A stretch of DNA of 12,411 nt from SIG575 sp045632485. Lineage in GTDB: Bacteria; Bacillota; Clostridia; Oscillospirales; Acutalibacteraceae. The position numbers and the translations under genes were made by a program. The stretch covers positions 1 to 12,411 of the forward strand of contig JAZQWT010000150.1 in the NCBI GenBank assembly GCA_045632485.1, in the 5' to 3' direction. Below are positions 6,731 through 12,411 of this stretch, one piece after another; position 1 is the first letter of the stretch; each line of letters opens with the position of its first letter. Below the pieces are notes generated by a model, which made no database searches, was not told where the DNA came from, and saw only the letters and a program-made list of their open reading frames with translations.

Positions 6731-7309
6731 TCAGTCTGTGATGATTTCGCCCTGAAGTCCGGGTGTTGCAAATGCAGCGTTTGATTCATCTGTATCAATG
6801 TGCATAGCAAGTGCATAAGCGGGGTTTACTCTGCAGATAACATCACCGAAAATAAGTGTTCTGCCGTCTGATTCAATTTTAACTGAAACAACCTGTTTGT
6901 CCTGAAGGCCATAGTTTGCAGCGTCTTCGGGTGTGCAGTGGATGTGACGTTTTGCAACGATTGCACCTTCACCGAGTTCAACTTCACCTTTGGGTCCTAC
7001 AAGTTTGCAAGCGCCTGATGAAGCTGTGTCACCTGATTCACGGCAGGGAGCTGTGATGCCGATTGAACGAGCGTCAGAAGCTGAAAGTTCAACCTGTGTA
7101 GCGGGACGAGTGGGGCCAAGGATAGAAACAGCAGGGAATGAACCTTTGGGTCCGATAACCTGAACTCTTTCTTCGCAAGCAAACTGTCCGGGCTGTGAAA
7201 GGTCTTTTTTCTTTGTAAGCTCATAACCTTCGCCGAAAAGTGTTGCAAGATCTTCGGCACTTACATGTACGTGACGAGCTGATGTTTCAACTAATACTAA
7301 CTTTTTCAT
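6731..7309 (-). CDS. pduL: PduL-type phosphate acyltransferase (phosphotransacylase)
   Basis: Transfers an acyl group between CoA and phosphate (acetyl- or propionyl-CoA to the acyl-phosphate), the step before an acyl kinase makes ATP. The protein has 192 residues and two related beta-barrel halves. The metal-binding ARHVHVS (11-17) and KRHIHCTPED (120-129) histidine pairs are both present, as are H170 in ALAMHIDTDE and R90 in APCRESGD, which I expect to be the active-site arginine. It begins directly with the first barrel and lacks the extra N-terminal helix that targets PduL into bacterial microcompartments. No shell protein genes are near, so it is probably the housekeeping cytosolic enzyme, possibly replacing Pta. 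TTGGAGGAA lies 8 bases before the ATG. No acetate kinase gene is adjacent. Confidence 0.92.
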   Translation of the reverse strand: MKKLVLVETSARHVHVSAEDLATLFGEGYELTKKKDLSQPGQFACEERVQVIGPKGSFPAVSILGPTRPATQVELSASDARSIGITAPCRESGDTASSGACKLVGPKGEVELGEGAIVAKRHIHCTPEDAANYGLQDKQVVSVKIESDGRTLIFGDVICRVNPAYALAMHIDTDESNAAFATPGLQGEIITD

Positions 7310-7343
7310 ATGTGTATTCCTCCAAAATAATATTTACCTTATT

Positions 7344-7372
7344 ATTCTACTACCTTTTTGATTTTTTTTCAA
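7344..7372 (-). promoter_or_regulatory. sigma-A promoter of pduL
   Basis: On the minus strand, TTGAAA (7372-7367), a 17-bp spacer and TAGAAT (7349-7344), about 35 bp before the pduL start. Confidence 0.55.
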
Positions 7373-7380
7373 CAATATTG

Positions 7381-7409
7381 ATGAAATTTGTGTTGAAATA
7401 TGTTACAAT
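7381..7409 (+). promoter_or_regulatory. Extended -10 promoter of the uracil-DNA glycosylase gene
   Basis: TG-T-TACAAT (7401-7409) forms an extended -10; ATGAAA (7381-7386) is a weak -35 at 17 bp. It sits back to back with the pduL promoter, whose -35 is 8 bp away. Confidence 0.5.
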
Positions 7410-7441
7410 TAAAAAAAGAATATCTGAAAGGATTTTAAGAT

Positions 7442-8017
7442 ATGTATACAAATTGGGAAGAACTTAAAAGCGAATGCATGAACTGCGATAAATGTGAACT
7501 GGCAAAAACAAGAACAAACCTTGTTTTCGGCAAGGGAAATGAAAATGCCGAAGTTATGTTTGTCGGTGAAGGACCGGGTGAAAATGAGGATTTGCAGGGT
7601 GAACCTTTTGTAGGCAGAAGCGGCAAACTTCTCGATTCAATGCTTGCTTGTATCGACCTTGACAGAAACAAGAACATTTATATCGCCAATATGGTTAAAT
7701 GCAGACCGCCCAAAAACCGCGATCCGTTACCTGCGGAACAGGATATTTGCATTAATTGGCTGCGTGAGCAGGTGAGATTGATGAAACCGAAAATTATTGT
7801 ATGCCTGGGCAGAATTTCTGCACAGAGATTGATTTCGTCTGATTTTAAAGTAACACAGCAGCATGGTCAGTTCATAGACAAAAAAGGTACTCTTTTCATG
7901 GGGACATTCCATCCTGCAGCACTTTTGCGTAATCCTAATAATAAACCTGCTGCATTTGATGATTTTATTGCTCTGCGTGATAAAATCAATGAAATCTGCG
8001 AAAGAACATACGAATAA
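7442..8017 (+). CDS. Family 4 uracil-DNA glycosylase ([4Fe-4S])
   Basis: Removes uracil from DNA to start base-excision repair. The protein has 191 residues, normal for the family. The active-site motif GEGPGENEDLQGEPFVGRSG (42-61) includes the E-rich water-activating segment, and the second motif is FHPAALLRNP (156-165). The four cysteines that hold the iron-sulfur cluster are C15 and C18 (in ECMNCDKCEL), C87 (VKCRPPKNRDP) and C103. C12 is an extra nearby cysteine. AAAGGA lies about 9 bases before the ATG. The gene is monocistronic, with its own promoter and terminator. Confidence 0.93.
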   Translation: MYTNWEELKSECMNCDKCELAKTRTNLVFGKGNENAEVMFVGEGPGENEDLQGEPFVGRSGKLLDSMLACIDLDRNKNIYIANMVKCRPPKNRDPLPAEQDICINWLREQVRLMKPKIIVCLGRISAQRLISSDFKVTQQHGQFIDKKGTLFMGTFHPAALLRNPNNKPAAFDDFIALRDKINEICERTYE

Positions 8018-8038
8018 TTTTAATTTAAACAAAAAATT

Positions 8039-8077
8039 TCTCTGTCAAAACTGTTTGATTTTGGCAGAGATTTTTTT
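8039..8077 (+). terminator. Intrinsic terminator of the uracil-DNA glycosylase gene
   Basis: TCTCTGTCAAAA (8039-8050) pairs with TTTTGGCAGAGA (8059-8070), 12 bp with one U-G and an 8-nt loop, followed by T7 (8071-8077). Confidence 0.9.
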
Positions 8078-8095
8078 GTATGATGTTTCTGATAT

Positions 8096-8146
8096 AAAAC
8101 AAAACTCCCGCAACTGACGTCCAAACAGCCACAGGAGTTTCGTTTT
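8096..8146. terminator. Terminator of serC-serA, usable from both strands
   Basis: On the minus strand AAACTCCTGTGGCTG (8140-8126) pairs over 15 positions, with four G-U pairs, with CAGTTGCGGGAGTTT (8116-8102), loop 9 nt. TGTTTT follows toward 8096. On the plus strand the inverse hairpin is followed by CGTTTTTT, giving a second stop after the udg terminator. Confidence 0.8.
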
Positions 8147-8167
8147 TTATAGAAGGAGATGAAAGTC

Positions 8168-9298
8168 TTATTTGATTATACGAACTTTCTTTACTCCATC
8201 AATTGCATTGAGTTTGTCTGCATCTGCGTCAACGTCTGCAACTGTGTAAGCATAGCCTTTCTTTGCTGCAGTTTTAACATTGCCGAGAACAGCTTTGATT
8301 GCATCGAGAACTGCTGCATCATCCTTGTGGATAACGCAAGTTCTTGCACCATTTACTTCGTCGAGAAGCATATTGGGAAGGTTGACTGAATTTTTGATTT
8401 CACCTTTTTCGATATAAGCGATGAGTTCGTCTGCTGCCATCATAGCGCAGTTGTCTTCACTTTCAGGAGTTGATGCGCCAAGGTGGGGGATAGCAGTAAC
8501 ACCGTCAACACCGATAACTTCATCTGAGGGGAAGTCTGTAACATAGGCTGCACATTTACCTGTTTCAAGAGCTTCAATAAGTGCATCTGAATTTACAAGT
8601 CCGCCACGTGCAAAGTTCACGATTCTTACACCATCTTTCATAACAGCGAAAGTATCTTTGTTAATCATATTCTTTGTTGCATCGTTAAGGGGGAGGTGAA
8701 GTGAAATATAATCACTTGCCTTGTAAAGGTCATTAAGGTCTGAATAAATTACTGTGTCTTCGGGAAGCTTTTTCTTGCCTTCTTCTGTGATGAAGGGGTC
8801 ATAACCTACAATTGTCATACCAAGTGCATTTGCAGCGTTTGCAACAAGAGCACCGATGGCACCAAGACCTACAACGCCTAAAGTTTTTCCGAGAATTTCA
8901 GGACCGGCAAAAGCAGATTTGCCTTTTTCAACTTTCTTGCCTACTTCGTCGCCTTCACCCTTTAGAGTTTTGCACCAGTCAAGAGCGTTGCCGACTTTAC
9001 GTGAAGCCATAAGAAGACCGAGAATTACAAGCTCTTTAACTGCGTTTGCATTAGCACCGGGTGTGTTGAAAACACATACGCCGTCTTCTGCACATTTTTC
9101 AACGGGGATGTTGTTTGTGCCAGCACCTGCACGTGCAATAGCAATAGTGTTTTTGTCAAGCTCCATTTCGTGCATTGAAGCACTTCTTACCATAATTGCA
9201 ACGGGATTTTCCACGTTGTCACCGCATACATATTTAGCTGCGTCAAATTTATCTGTACCGCAGGCAGCGATTTTATTTAAAGTGAGAATGTTGTTCAT
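8168..9298 (-). CDS. serA: D-3-phosphoglycerate dehydrogenase
   Basis: Oxidises 3-phosphoglycerate to 3-phosphohydroxypyruvate with NAD+, the first step of serine synthesis. The protein has 376 residues. The substrate-binding parts flank a Rossmann domain with GLGAIG (144-149) and acidic D167 in GYDPF for NAD. The active-site triad of D-2-hydroxyacid dehydrogenases is visible: R231 in NFARGG, E260 in DFPSDE and H272 in IPHLGAST. The tail from about residue 315 (GARTCVIHKDD...AIDGVKKVRIIK) is a short ACT-like domain, usually a serine-sensing module. The protein is smaller than the 525-residue Bacillus enzyme, which has an extra domain. It is the second gene of the serC operon: 14 bases separate it from the serC stop, and AGGAG lies in that gap. 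Confidence 0.94.
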   Translation of the reverse strand: MNNILTLNKIAACGTDKFDAAKYVCGDNVENPVAIMVRSASMHEMELDKNTIAIARAGAGTNNIPVEKCAEDGVCVFNTPGANANAVKELVILGLLMASRKVGNALDWCKTLKGEGDEVGKKVEKGKSAFAGPEILGKTLGVVGLGAIGALVANAANALGMTIVGYDPFITEEGKKKLPEDTVIYSDLNDLYKASDYISLHLPLNDATKNMINKDTFAVMKDGVRIVNFARGGLVNSDALIEALETGKCAAYVTDFPSDEVIGVDGVTAIPHLGASTPESEDNCAMMAADELIAYIEKGEIKNSVNLPNMLLDEVNGARTCVIHKDDAAVLDAIKAVLGNVKTAAKKGYAYTVADVDADADKLNAIDGVKKVRIIK

Positions 9299-9312
9299 AG
9301 TGATTTCTCCTG

Positions 9313-10395
9313 TCAGCTGTTTTTTGCTTCGAATTCTTTCATGAATTCAACAAGTTTTTCAACACCTTCGATGGGCATTGAATTGTAGATTGATGCTCTC
9401 ATACCGCCTACTGAACGGTGACCTTTAAGGTTAACAAAACCTGCTTTTGTTGCTTCTTCAACAAATTTTGCATTGAGTTCATCGTTGGGAGTAACGAAAG
9501 TAACGTTCATCATTGAACGGTCTTCTTTTCTTACTGTGTTGATATAGAAATCAGTTGAATCGATGTAATCGTAGAGGATAGAAGCTTTTTTGATGTTTCT
9601 TTCTTTCATTGCTTCAAGTCCGCCTGTTGTTTTAATCCATTCAAGCATAAGCTTACACATATAAATGTTCCAGCAGGGGGGAGTGTTGTACATTGAATCT
9701 GCATCTGCAACCTGCTTATAATCTGTGATTGAGGGACATTCGGGACGTGCATTGCCGATAAGATCTTCGCGTACAATAACGATTGTAAGACCTGCAGGAG
9801 CAACGTTTTTCTGTGCACCGCCGTAAATCATACCGAATTTGCTGATATCAAGAGGCTCTGAAAGGAAGCAGGATGATACGTCAGCAACGAGAGGTACATC
9901 ACCTGTATCAGGAATATAGGGGTATTTTGTTCCGTAGATTGTATTGTTGAAGCAGATGTGGACGTAATCTGCATCAGGGCTGATATCTTCTTTTGTAAGC
10001 TTAGGAATGTATGAGAAATTTTCATCTTTTGAAGATGCAATTGCTTTTACTTCACCGTATTTTCCTGCTTCCTTATAGCTTTTTGTTGAGAACTGACCTG
10101 TAAGGACGTAGTCAGCCTTTTTGTTTTTATTCATAAGGTTGAGGGGGATTGCTGCAAACTGGAGTGAAGCACCGCCCTGAAGGAAAAGAACCTTGTAGTT
10201 ATCGGGGATATTGTAAACTTCTCTGAAGAGAGCTTCTGTATCCTTCGCGATTTTGTCAAAAACCTTTGAACGGTGTGACATTTCCATTACAGATTGTCCG
10301 CTGCCCTCGTAATCAAGGATTTCTGCTGCTGCACGGTTGAGAATTGATTCGGGCAGCATTGAGGGACCTGCTGAAAAATTGAATACTCTTGCCAT
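9313..10395 (-). CDS. serC: Phosphoserine aminotransferase
   Basis: A PLP enzyme that converts 3-phosphohydroxypyruvate and glutamate to O-phosphoserine and 2-oxoglutarate, using the product of serA beside it. The protein has 360 residues, the family's usual length. Visible landmarks are FNFSAGPSMLP (5-15), the phosphate-binding GGAS (74-77), W-less cofactor pocket with D172, the Schiff-base lysine K196 in IYGGAQKNVAPAG, NTPP (237-240), GHRSVGG (325-331) and MRASIYN (332-338) with R327 and R333. The reading starts at ATG 10395 behind a strong AGGAGG 7 bases upstream. It is first in a two-gene operon with serA. No serB (phosphoserine phosphatase) is seen in the window. Confidence 0.95.
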   Translation of the reverse strand: MARVFNFSAGPSMLPESILNRAAAEILDYEGSGQSVMEMSHRSKVFDKIAKDTEALFREVYNIPDNYKVLFLQGGASLQFAAIPLNLMNKNKKADYVLTGQFSTKSYKEAGKYGEVKAIASSKDENFSYIPKLTKEDISPDADYVHICFNNTIYGTKYPYIPDTGDVPLVADVSSCFLSEPLDISKFGMIYGGAQKNVAPAGLTIVIVREDLIGNARPECPSITDYKQVADADSMYNTPPCWNIYMCKLMLEWIKTTGGLEAMKERNIKKASILYDYIDSTDFYINTVRKEDRSMMNVTFVTPNDELNAKFVEEATKAGFVNLKGHRSVGGMRASIYNSMPIEGVEKLVEFMKEFEAKNS

Positions 10396-10453
10396 AATAA
10401 TTTCCTCCTATAAAAAACGTTAACACGCGTTTTCATATTTTAAATTATCTCTA

Positions 10454-10482
10454 ATGTTACTCTAATTCAAGTCAACTGTCAA
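10454..10482 (-). promoter_or_regulatory. sigma-A promoter of serC-serA
   Basis: On the minus strand, a perfect -35 TTGACA (10482-10477), a 17-bp spacer and TAACAT (10459-10454). The expected start is near 10447, giving a leader of about 50 nt. Confidence 0.65.
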
Positions 10483-10530
10483 TGGTAAAAAACAGAAAAA
10501 ATATAAAAAATCTCAAAAAATAACAAAATA

Positions 10531-10549
10531 TATCAACTGTTGGTTGATA
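10531..10549. repeat. 19-bp inverted repeat in the serC/pgk control region
   Basis: TATCAAC-TGTTG-GTTGATA is a perfect 7-bp-arm palindrome with a 5-bp centre, about 50 bp upstream of the serC -35 and 83 bp upstream of the pgk -35. It lies outside both predicted transcripts, so a protein-binding operator is more likely than an RNA structure. The binding protein is unknown. Confidence 0.45.
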
Positions 10550-10631
10550 AAACGAAAAACAAAAGAAGTTTTGCCTATTTTATATGACAAAACTTTAACA
10601 AAAAAATTGTAATGTTTATCAATATTGCTAC

Positions 10632-10660
10632 TTGAAAAATTTTTATATATATAATACAAT
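10632..10660 (+). promoter_or_regulatory. sigma-A promoter of pgk-tpiA
   Basis: TTGAAA (10632-10637), a 17-bp spacer and TACAAT (10655-10660), with an AT-rich spacer. The leader would be about 80 nt. TATACT (10708-10713) is a possible second -10 but has no good -35. Confidence 0.6.
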
Positions 10661-10681
10661 AGTATGCGGTAAGTAGGGATA

Positions 10682-10699
10682 TTGTGTATTTTCACACAG
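10682..10699 (+). promoter_or_regulatory. Rex-like operator candidate in the pgk leader
   Basis: TTGTGTATTTTCACACAG matches 9 of the 12 defined positions of the Rex consensus TTGTGA-N6-TCACAA with the correct spacing. It lies about 15 bp after the predicted pgk transcription start, where a bound repressor could block elongation. As RNA, TGTGT/ACACA could also form a weak 5-bp hairpin. Confidence 0.3.
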
Positions 10700-10749
10700 A
10701 AATTTCCTATACTATAAATGTAAATAAATTCTGAAAGGAAGTTAAGGAA

Positions 10750-11940
10750 ATGAACGTATTAAACAAGAAATCAGTTGAAGACATTGACGTAAAAGGCAAG
10801 AAAGTTCTTGTTCGTTGCGACTTCAATGTAAAGATGGAAAACGGAGTTATAACAAGCGACAAGAGAATCGTTGCTTCTCTCCCCACTATCAAATATCTTC
10901 TCGATAACGGCGCAAAACTTATTCTCTGCTCACACCTCGGCAGACCCAAGGGTGAATTCAAACCTGAATTTTCACTTGCTCCCGTAGCAGCAAGACTTGG
11001 CGAACTTCTCGGTCTTGAAGTTAAAATGGCAAAAGACGTTATCGGCGAAAGTGCACAGGCACTTGCAGCTGACCTTAAAGAAGGCGAAGTTCTTCTTCTT
11101 GAAAACGTTCGTTTCCATGCAGAAGAAACAAAGAACGACCCCGAATTCTCAAAAGCACTTGCTTCACTTGCTGAAGTTTATGTAAACGATGCTTTCGGTT
11201 CAGCTCACAGAGCTCACTCATCAACAACAGGTGTTGCTGATTACCTTCCCGCAGTAGGCGGCTACCTTATCCGTAAAGAACTTGAATACATCGGTGGCGC
11301 TCTCGAAAATCCGAAGAGACCTCTCGTTGCTATTCTCGGCGGTGCAAAGGTTTCTGACAAAATCGGCGTTATTACAAACCTTATGGAAAAAGTTGATACA
11401 CTTATCGTAGGCGGCGGTATGGCTTACACATTCTTCGCAGCAAAAGGCTACTCAGTAGGTACTTCAATCTGTGAGGAAGACAAAATCGAAATGGCTAAAG
11501 AAATGATGGCTACTGCAGAAGCTAAAGGCGTTAAATTCCTTATTCCTGTAGATAACAGACTCGGTAAAGAATACAAAGAAGATACAGACGTTATGACTGT
11601 TGATTCAGATTCTATCCCCGATGACTGGATGGGTCTTGATATTGGTCCCAAAACAGAAGAACTCTTTGCAGATGCTATCAAAGGTGCAGGCACAGTTATC
11701 TGGAACGGACCTATGGGCGTTTCTGAATGGAAAAACTTTGCTTCAGGTACAATCGCAGTTGCAACAGCTATCGCTGAAAGCGGTTCAATTTCAATTGTAG
11801 GCGGCGGCGACTCTGCAGCAGCAGTTCAGAAACTCGGTTTCGCTGACAAAATGAGCCACATCTCAACAGGTGGCGGTGCATCACTTGAATACCTTGAAGG
11901 TAAAGAACTTCCCGGTATCGTTGCACTCAACGAAAAATAA
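10750..11940 (+). CDS. pgk: Phosphoglycerate kinase
   Basis: Moves the acyl phosphate of 1,3-bisphosphoglycerate to ADP, making ATP and 3-phosphoglycerate. The protein has 396 residues, the standard length. The N-terminal signature VLVRCDFNVKMENG (19-32) carries R22, D24 and N26. Substrate-binding residues are in SHLGRPKG (61-68), ENVRFH (118-123, R121) and AHRAHSS (152-158). Nucleotide-binding landmarks are LGGAKVSDK (196-204), WNGPMGV (318-324) and the GGGDS loop (351-355). Codon use is biased to C-ending and U-ending codons such as TTC, AAC and CTT, as in highly expressed genes. It is the first gene of an operon with tpiA. No gapA precedes it, although gapA is its usual upstream neighbour in Firmicutes. 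Confidence 0.97.
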   Translation: MNVLNKKSVEDIDVKGKKVLVRCDFNVKMENGVITSDKRIVASLPTIKYLLDNGAKLILCSHLGRPKGEFKPEFSLAPVAARLGELLGLEVKMAKDVIGESAQALAADLKEGEVLLLENVRFHAEETKNDPEFSKALASLAEVYVNDAFGSAHRAHSSTTGVADYLPAVGGYLIRKELEYIGGALENPKRPLVAILGGAKVSDKIGVITNLMEKVDTLIVGGGMAYTFFAAKGYSVGTSICEEDKIEMAKEMMATAEAKGVKFLIPVDNRLGKEYKEDTDVMTVDSDSIPDDWMGLDIGPKTEELFADAIKGAGTVIWNGPMGVSEWKNFASGTIAVATAIAESGSISIVGGGDSAAAVQKLGFADKMSHISTGGGASLEYLEGKELPGIVALNEK

Positions 11941-11958
11941 TTATAACTATTATATAAT

Positions 11959-11987
11959 GCATCGCAGACTTTTTCTGTCTGCGGTGC
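11959..11987 (+). ncRNA. Stem-loop in the pgk-tpiA spacer
   Basis: GCATCGCAGAC (11959-11969) pairs with GTCTGCGGTGC (11977-11987), 11 bp with one U-G and a 7-nt loop. No T run follows, so it is not a standard terminator. It may stabilise or mark a processing site in the mRNA, or partly attenuate. A TATAAT at 11953-11958 abuts it but lacks a -35. Confidence 0.6.
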
Positions 11988-12013
11988 AGAAATTTTGAAA
12001 GGATGAAATTGTT

Positions 12014-12411
12014 ATGAATAAAAATCTTCGTAAAGCAGTTATCGCAGGTAACTGGAAAATGAACAAAACTCCCGCTGAAGCCACAGCTCTTATCAACGAA
12101 ATGAAACCCCTCGTAGCAGATGCAGACTGTGAAGTTGTTCTCTGCGTACCTTTCGTTGACCTTACAGCAGCTCTCGCAGCAGCAGAAGGCTCAAACATCA
12201 AAATCGGTGCTGAAAACTGCCACTGGGCAGAAAGCGGTGCTTACACAGGCGAAGTTTCAACAGGTATGCTCAAAGAAATGGGCGTTGAATATGTTGTAAT
12301 CGGTCACTCAGAAAGAAGAACTTACTTCGGTGAAACAGACCAGACAGTTAACCTTCGTACACTTGCTGCTCTCAAAGCAGGTCTCAAACCCATCGTTTGC
12401 GTTGGTGAAAC
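12014..12411 (+). CDS. tpiA: Triose-phosphate isomerase (3' partial)
   Basis: Interconverts dihydroxyacetone phosphate and glyceraldehyde 3-phosphate. The first 132 residues are visible and the frame runs off the right edge. AGNWKMNKT (11-19) carries the substrate-binding N13 and K15; VIGHSERR (95-102) carries catalytic H98 and the Ser/Glu that follow it; CVPFVDL and GAENCHW match the family. The catalytic glutamate and the phosphate-gripping loop lie beyond the window. AAAGGA (11997-12002) precedes the ATG by 11 bases. The gene follows pgk by 73 bp, spanned by a stem-loop. Confidence 0.96.
   Translation, partial: MNKNLRKAVIAGNWKMNKTPAEATALINEMKPLVADADCEVVLCVPFVDLTAALAAAEGSNIKIGAENCHWAESGAYTGEVSTGMLKEMGVEYVVIGHSERRTYFGETDQTVNLRTLAALKAGLKPIVCVGE

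Larger units (their letters stand above)
10396..10749. promoter_or_regulatory. 354-bp AT-rich divergent control region between serC and pgk
   Basis: No gene is supported here. From left to right it holds the serC ribosome site and a leader inverted repeat AAAACG/CGTTTT (10414-10433); the serC promoter (10454-10482); a 19-bp inverted repeat (10531-10549); a second inverted repeat AAGTTTTG/CAAAACTT (10566-10595) with a 14-nt spacer; the pgk promoter (10632-10660); a Rex-like site (10682-10699); and the pgk ribosome site AAAGGAAG (10734-10741). Confidence 0.7.

Noticed and set aside
8856..9344. Plus-strand 162-codon frame opposite serA
   Set aside because: Ala/Ser/Pro-rich antisense of serA without a ribosome site; serA is fully supported on the other strand.
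10513..10695. Small minus-strand frame in the serC/pgk gap
   Set aside because: AT-rich, Ile/Tyr/Lys/Phe-dominated peptide without a ribosome site or similarity; it covers promoter elements of pgk.
11953..11958. TATAAT before tpiA as a separate promoter
   Set aside because: No acceptable -35 at 16-18 bp (ACGAAA) and no extended -10; tpiA is better explained as the second gene of the pgk operon.
1..12411. CRISPR array, insertion sequence, prophage, tRNA or rRNA
   Set aside because: No regularly spaced repeats, transposase, integrase or structural RNA sequence was found on either strand.

Overview
This is an AT-rich stretch of a Firmicutes chromosome, most likely an anaerobic class Clostridia organism of the Oscillospiraceae/Ruminococcaceae kind. 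The support is Gram-positive style ribosome binding sites (AAAGGAG/AGGAGG) before almost every gene, sigma-A type promoters, intrinsic terminators with T runs, a sporulation-type PdaB deacetylase, a FliB-type lysine methylase and fermentative enzymes (glycerol dehydrogenase, PduL). The genus assignment is inference. I see no phage, plasmid, transposon, CRISPR, tRNA or rRNA features.

Layout: (1) 1-1005, end of a FliB-like flagellin lysine N-methylase, start just outside the window. (2) 1106-2203, glycerol dehydrogenase with its own promoter and terminator. (3) 2417-4363, a monocistronic glycoside hydrolase of the GHL6/beta-galactosidase-trimerisation type, possibly a GH151 alpha-L-fucosidase. 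(4) 5213-4446 on the minus strand, a membrane-anchored PdaB-like polysaccharide deacetylase. (5) 5408-6644, a two-gene operon: a Nudix hydrolase carrying an N-terminal pyrophosphatase-like domain, then a small COG2426 membrane protein. A compact RNA hairpin precedes the operon. (6) 7309-6731 minus, a stand-alone PduL phosphotransacylase. (7) 7442-8017, a [4Fe-4S] family-4 uracil-DNA glycosylase. (8) 10395-8168 minus, a serC-serA operon for serine synthesis. (9) 10750 to the right edge, pgk and the start of tpiA.

The right half forms one metabolic junction. Phosphoglycerate kinase interconverts 1,3-bisphosphoglycerate and 3-phosphoglycerate, triose-phosphate isomerase feeds it from above, and SerA-SerC drain 3-phosphoglycerate to phosphoserine. 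The two operons diverge from a 354-bp AT-rich control region that holds a promoter for each and several inverted repeats, one resembling a Rex redox operator. The left half is a series of independently transcribed genes separated by good terminators.

Most of the window is ordinary core and accessory metabolism. I did not find a clearly new multi-gene system. The least explained parts are the Nudix/pyrophosphatase-like fusion with its structured leader and coupled membrane protein, the unassigned glycoside hydrolase, and the repeats in the serC/pgk control region.
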